DNA of 64,000 nt from Cypionkella aquatica (GTDB lineage Bacteria > Pseudomonadota > Alphaproteobacteria > Rhodobacterales > Rhodobacteraceae): NCBI RefSeq assembly GCF_030161095.1, contig NZ_BSPP01000004.1:372001-436000 (forward strand), read 5' to 3'. The notes beneath the pieces were generated by a model that was not told the DNA's origin, did no database searches, and saw only the letters and a list, made by a program, of their open reading frames with translations. The position numbers and the translations under genes are program-made. Shown here piece by piece: positions 60,407 to 64,000 of the stretch. Position 1 is the first letter of the stretch. Every line of letters starts with the position of its first letter.

Positions 60407-60967
60407 GTGTCCCACGCAGACGATCACGCAGGCACCCGCAGGGATTTCCTGTATTATGCAACCGCCGGGGCGGGCGTTGTTGCAACTGGCGCAGCGGTTT
60501 GGCCGCTGGTGAACCAGATGAACCCCTCGGCAGATACCCGCGCCTTGGCCTCGATCATGGTCGATGTTTCGGGCGTTGAGGCTGGCACCCAGATCACGGT
60601 GAAATGGCGCGGCAAGCCGGTGTTCATCCGCCGCCGCACACCCGATGACATTGAAAAAGGTCGCGCTGTCGCACTCAGCGATCTGGTCGATACCAATGCC
60701 GAGAACGCCAACCTCGATTCGGCCGCCACGGCAGAAGACAAGAACCGCACCTTGGATGAAGCAGGCGAGTGGCTGGTGATGATGGGCGTTTGCACCCATC
60801 TTGGTTGCGTGCCCTTGGGCGATGCCGGCGATTTTGACGGCTGGTTCTGCCCGTGCCACGGCTCGCATTACGACATGGCTGGACGTATCCGCAAAGGCCC
60901 AGCGCCGCGCAATTTGCCAGTTCCGGTGGCGAAGTTCGAAAACGAAACCACGATCAAGCTCGGATAA
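60407..60967 (+). CDS. petA: Ubiquinol-cytochrome c reductase Rieske iron-sulfur subunit
   Basis: Carries the 2Fe-2S cluster of complex III that takes electrons from ubiquinol. 186 residues; GTG 60407 chosen because GGGAGA lies just upstream and it yields the normal length. [25 protein letters not shown] is the twin-arginine-type signal anchor. Cluster ligands: CTHLGC and CPCHGSHYD, with the disulfide cysteines in place. First gene of petABC, 11 bases before petB. Confidence 0.97.
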   Translation: MSHADDHAGTRRDFLYYATAGAGVVATGAAVWPLVNQMNPSADTRALASIMVDVSGVEAGTQITVKWRGKPVFIRRRTPDDIEKGRAVALSDLVDTNAENANLDSAATAEDKNRTLDEAGEWLVMMGVCTHLGCVPLGDAGDFDGWFCPCHGSHYDMAGRIRKGPAPRNLPVPVAKFENETTIKLG

Positions 60968-60978
60968 GGACAGAAAAC

Positions 60979-62292
60979 ATGGCCGGAATTCCGCACGACC
61001 ACTACGAACCCAAGCCTGGTATTCAGACCTGGCTGCACAAACGTCTGCCGATCGTTGCGATTGCTTATGACACGCTGATGATCCCGACGCCGAAAAACCT
61101 GAACTGGATGTGGATCTGGGGCATTGTCCTTGCGTTCTGTCTGGGGCTGCAAATCATCACCGGCATCGTGCTGGCGATGCATTACACACCGCATGTCGAT
61201 TTCGCTTTCGCGTCGGTCGAGCATATCATGCGCGACGTGAACGGCGGCTATATGCTGCGCTATATCCACGCCAACGGCGCGTCGCTGTTCTTCTTTGCCG
61301 TCTATCTGCACATCTTCCGCGGCCTTTACTACGGTTCCTACAAAGCCCCGCGCGAAGTGACATGGATCATCGGCATGTTGATCTATCTGGCGATGATGGC
61401 GACCGGCTTTATGGGCTACGTTCTGCCTTGGGGTCAGATGTCGTTCTGGGGTGCCACGGTGATCACCGGTCTGTTCGGCGCCATTCCCGGCGTTGGCCCG
61501 ACCATTCAGGAATGGCTGTTGGGCGGCCCTGCCGTCGACAACGCCACGCTGAACCGCTTCTTCAGCTTGCACTACCTGCTGCCCTTCGTGATCGCGGCAC
61601 TGGTTGCCCTGCACATCTGGGCGTTCCACAACACCGGCAACAACAACCCGACGGGTGTTGAAGTCCGCCGCACCTCGAAGGAAGAGGCCGCGAAAGACAC
61701 CGTGCCGTTCTGGCCCTACTTTGTGATCAAAGACCTGTTCGCTTTGGCTGTGGTTCTGGCGATCTTCTTTGCCGTGGTCAGCTTTATGCCGAACTTCCTT
61801 GGCCACCCTGACAACTACATCGAGGCGAACCCGCTTTCGACACCTGCGCATATCGTGCCGGAATGGTACTTCCTGCCGTTCTACGCGATTCTGCGCGCCT
61901 TCACCGCCGATGTTTTCGTGGTGCAGGTGACCGAGTTCTTGTCCTTCGGCATCATCGACGCCAAATTCTTCGGCGTGCTGGCGATGTTCGGCGCGATTGC
62001 CGTGATGGCATTGGTGCCGTGGCTGGACACGTCCTCGGTGCGGTCGGGCAAGTATCGCCCGAAATTCAAGGGCTGGTTCTGGCTGCTGGTGATCGACTTC
62101 GTGATCCTGATGTGGGTGGGCGCGATGCCGACCGAAGGCATCTATCCTTGGATCTCGCTGATCGCGTCGTTCTACTGGTTCGGCTATTTCCTGATCATCC
62201 TGCCGCTGCTGGGTGTGCTTGAAAAACCGCTGCCGCAACCCGCCACGATCGAAGAAGACTTCAAGTCGCACTACGCCGAACCGGCTGAGTGA
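60979..62292 (+). CDS. petB: Cytochrome b of the bc1 complex
   Basis: Membrane core of complex III with two b hemes and the Qo and Qi sites. 437 residues, eight helices, Rhodobacter-length. Landmarks: [76 protein letters not shown] and the Qo motif [19 protein letters not shown] lies before the ATG. Long opposite-strand frames here are shadows. Confidence 0.98.
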   Translation: MAGIPHDHYEPKPGIQTWLHKRLPIVAIAYDTLMIPTPKNLNWMWIWGIVLAFCLGLQIITGIVLAMHYTPHVDFAFASVEHIMRDVNGGYMLRYIHANGASLFFFAVYLHIFRGLYYGSYKAPREVTWIIGMLIYLAMMATGFMGYVLPWGQMSFWGATVITGLFGAIPGVGPTIQEWLLGGPAVDNATLNRFFSLHYLLPFVIAALVALHIWAFHNTGNNNPTGVEVRRTSKEEAAKDTVPFWPYFVIKDLFALAVVLAIFFAVVSFMPNFLGHPDNYIEANPLSTPAHIVPEWYFLPFYAILRAFTADVFVVQVTEFLSFGIIDAKFFGVLAMFGAIAVMALVPWLDTSSVRSGKYRPKFKGWFWLLVIDFVILMWVGAMPTEGIYPWISLIASFYWFGYFLIILPLLGVLEKPLPQPATIEEDFKSHYAEPAE

Positions 62293-62311
62293 GAGAAAGG
62301 AACTGACTGAG

Positions 62312-63100
62312 ATGTTTCGCAAAATCGCAATCAGCGCTGTCTCTGCACTGAGCCTGATGACAGGTGTGGCCTTCGCTGCCGAAGGTGGCGGCCATATCGA
62401 AGACGTGCCGTTCAGCTTTGAAGGCCCGTTCGGCACCTATGACGCGCATCAGCTTCAACGCGGGCTTCAGGTTTACACCGAGGTTTGCGCTGCCTGCCAC
62501 GGCCTGAAATTCGTGCCGATCCGCGCCTTGTCAGACGAAGACGGGGTGCAGCTTCCGGCAGATCAGGTCCGGGCGTATGCCAAGGGCTTTACCGTGACCG
62601 ACAAGGACACCGGTGAAGACCGCGACGGCCTGCCGACCGACCACTTCCCTGCCAACAACGACGCAGGTGCCCCGGATCTTTCGCTGATGGCGAAGGCGCG
62701 GGCAGGCTTCCACGGCCCCTATGGTCTGGGTTTCAACCAGCTGACCAAAGGCATGGGCGGCCCGGAATATATCGTGTCGATCCTGCACGGCTACACCGGT
62801 GAAGAAAAAGAGGAAGCCGGTTCGACTTTCTACGCGAACCACACCTTCCCCGGCGGCTGGATCAAAATGCCACCGCCCTTGGCCGATGGTCAGGTGGAAT
62901 ATGCCGACGGTGCGCCGAATGATATCAAGCACATGGCTGAAGACGTGTCGGCTTTCCTGATGTGGGCCGCAGAGCCCAAGCTGAACGCCCGCAAGGATGT
63001 CGGCTTCAAGGCGGTGCTTTTCCTGATCGTGCTGTCGTCGCTGTTGTATCTGACCAACAAGCGGCTGTGGTCGGGCATCAAAGGCAAGAAAGCGCACTAA
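62312..63100 (+). CDS. petC: Cytochrome c1 of the bc1 complex
   Basis: Receives electrons from the Rieske centre and reduces cytochrome c. 262 residues with signal peptide [22 protein letters not shown]. Heme site CAACH ([18 protein letters not shown]); methionine ligand in [10 protein letters not shown]-terminal helix ([19 protein letters not shown]) anchors it. Preceded by GAGAAAGGA. Last gene of petABC; a strong terminator follows. Confidence 0.97.
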   Translation: MFRKIAISAVSALSLMTGVAFAAEGGGHIEDVPFSFEGPFGTYDAHQLQRGLQVYTEVCAACHGLKFVPIRALSDEDGVQLPADQVRAYAKGFTVTDKDTGEDRDGLPTDHFPANNDAGAPDLSLMAKARAGFHGPYGLGFNQLTKGMGGPEYIVSILHGYTGEEKEEAGSTFYANHTFPGGWIKMPPPLADGQVEYADGAPNDIKHMAEDVSAFLMWAAEPKLNARKDVGFKAVLFLIVLSSLLYLTNKRLWSGIKGKKAH

Positions 63101-63121
63101 GCTTTCATGCAGTGCGTTCGG

Positions 63122-63148
63122 AAAACCCCGCCTTGGTGCGGGGTTTTT
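63122..63148. terminator. Bidirectional terminator between petC and thiQ
   Basis: AAAACCCCGC pairs with GCGGGGTTTT around CTTGGT, ending in five T on the plus strand and AAAA/TTTT on the minus strand. Confidence 0.9.
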
Positions 63149-63154
63149 CATTTT

Positions 63155-63847
63155 CTAGCCAAGGTAGTCGCGCAAAGCCTGCGGCGGATTGGCGAACAAA
63201 TCCACGGTAGGCACCGGCGGATGTGCCACGCCATCCGCCACCAGCAGCGTCTTATCGGCAAAGCGCTTGGCGTCACTGGGGTCATGCGTCACCATCAGCA
63301 CCGCCGCACCCGTCGCCTGCGCGACCTCATCGACCAGATCCAGCATCTCGGCCTTCAGGGCGGGGCCAAGGGCGGCGAAAGGCTCATCCAGCAACAGCAA
63401 TGGCCGCGCCCGCAGCAATGCCCGCGCCAGTGCCGCCCTGCCCTGCTGTCCGCCCGACAGTTGACCCGGCTTGCGCCCGCCCATGCCCGCCAAGCCAACC
63501 TGCGCCAGCGTCGCGTCGATCTGCGCGGCCTGATCCGGGGTGAGCCTGAGAGTCGGCGACAGGCCAAGCCCCAGATTTTGCGCCAAGCTTAGATGCGGGA
63601 ACAGGTTCTGATCCTGAAACAGAATGGTCAAAGGCCGATCCCCCGGCGCAACCCCGGCAAGGTCTGCCCCGTGCCACAGAATTCGCCCCTGCGCAGGCGG
63701 CAAAAACCCGGCCAACGCCATCAGCAGCGTAGACTTTCCGGCACCAGATGGCCCGATCAAGGCCACCTTCTCGCCCGCAGCCACTGACCAATCGGCAGTC
63801 AGCAGGAAATCGTCCTGGCTGAGAACCAGCCTCTCAAGCGTCAGCAT
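63155..63847 (-). CDS. thiQ: Thiamine ABC transporter ATP-binding protein ThiQ
   Basis: ATPase of the thiamine or thiamine-phosphate importer. 230 residues from ATG 63847. Walker A GPSGAGKST, Q-loop LFQDQNLFPHLSLAQNLGLGL, signature LSGGQQGRAALARALLR, Walker B LLLLDEPFAALGP and switch MVTHDPSDA. The short length, FQDQNLFPHL and the GRKPGQLSGGQ linker fit ThiQ. It overlaps thiP by 14 bases. Confidence 0.9.
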   Translation of the reverse strand: MLTLERLVLSQDDFLLTADWSVAAGEKVALIGPSGAGKSTLLMALAGFLPPAQGRILWHGADLAGVAPGDRPLTILFQDQNLFPHLSLAQNLGLGLSPTLRLTPDQAAQIDATLAQVGLAGMGGRKPGQLSGGQQGRAALARALLRARPLLLLDEPFAALGPALKAEMLDLVDEVAQATGAAVLMVTHDPSDAKRFADKTLLVADGVAHPPVPTVDLFANPPQALRDYLG

Positions 63848-64000
63848 AATAGCTTCCCAATCGGTCAAAGGCCCAGAACAGCGCAAAGCTGACCGCCACC
63901 AGAATCAACGACGCCGCCGCTGCCTGTTGCAGCCGATACGCTCCGATCAGATGCTGCACGAACAGCGGCAACGTGGCCCCGCCGTCGCCCGCAAACAGCG
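63834..64000 (-). CDS. thiP: Thiamine ABC transporter permease ThiP, C-terminal end (partial)
   Basis: Only the last 54 codons are in the window. They read LFAGDGGATLPLFVQHLIGAYR, then a hydrophobic helix (AASLILVAVSFALFWAF) and the tail DRLGSYYADA. The TLPL...IGAYR segment and final helix match the end of ThiP. The stop (TGA, 63836-63834) lies inside thiQ, which fixes the reading frame. Confidence 0.85.
   Translation of the reverse strand, partial: LFAGDGGATLPLFVQHLIGAYRLQQAAAASLILVAVSFALFWAFDRLGSYYADA

Noticed and set aside
60868-62436. A 522-codon open frame on the minus strand opposite petB
   Set aside because: Histidine/arginine/glutamine-rich composition without motifs; petB on the plus strand is unmistakable.

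Overview
The window looks like chromosomal DNA of a GC-rich alphaproteobacterium, most likely of the Rhodobacteraceae/Paracoccaceae (Rhodobacter, Gemmobacter, Tabrizicola type). The reasons are the petABC cytochrome bc1 operon, a DNA polymerase IV with an N-terminal zinc ribbon, a zinc-free type L36 protein, tctCBA with a tctDE-like sensor pair, a type VI secretion system (T6SS) without TssJ, and a short hairpin element (CCTCCGGCGGGAGTATTT core) that I associate with this group. Species cannot be named from the sequence alone. No insertion sequence, integrase, prophage or CRISPR array was seen.

Layout. 1-6.8 kb: tail of an unknown gene, then an iron-siderophore uptake locus (FatB/CeuE-type binding protein, two FecCD permeases, ATPase, MarR-type regulator, convergent TonB-dependent receptor). 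6.9-13.2 kb: tripartite tricarboxylate transporter tctCBA, an orphan periplasmic binding protein, and a divergent TctD/TctE-type two-component system. 13.4-20.8 kb: diguanylate cyclase, two small envelope or unknown proteins, a GAF histidine kinase, PQQ glucose dehydrogenase and ZapE.

21.0-46.0 kb: a complete, co-directional T6SS locus: tssK-tssL-tssM-tagF-pppA-ppkA-vgrG-unknown-fha-microprotein-tssA-tssB-tssC-hcp-tssE-tssF-tssG-clpV. Many junctions are ATGA overlaps. It carries a full threonine-phosphorylation switch (kinase, phosphatase, FHA protein, TagF). A TVIGG motif occurs twice at the TssL N terminus and once in the kinase linker, with TVIGGALP identical in both proteins; this suggests the phosphothreonine sites read by the FHA protein. 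The kinase also carries a long alanine-rich TolA-like stalk and a C-terminal domain predicted to lie in the periplasm. A convergent gene encodes a membrane-anchored M23 endopeptidase/lytic transglycosylase fusion that may open peptidoglycan for the apparatus.

48.6-64.0 kb: a DUF1036 protein, a small polysaccharide gene group, DNA polymerase IV, an N-formylglutamate amidohydrolase-family protein, tRNA-Val(GAC), rpmJ, a PaiB-like flavin protein, a 1366-residue exported caspase-fold protein with WG and WD40 repeats, a glutathione S-transferase, petABC, and the end of a thiamine ABC transporter (thiQ, partial thiP). Most gene ends are marked by hairpins, and several inverted repeats near the iron, tct and gcd genes are candidate operators.
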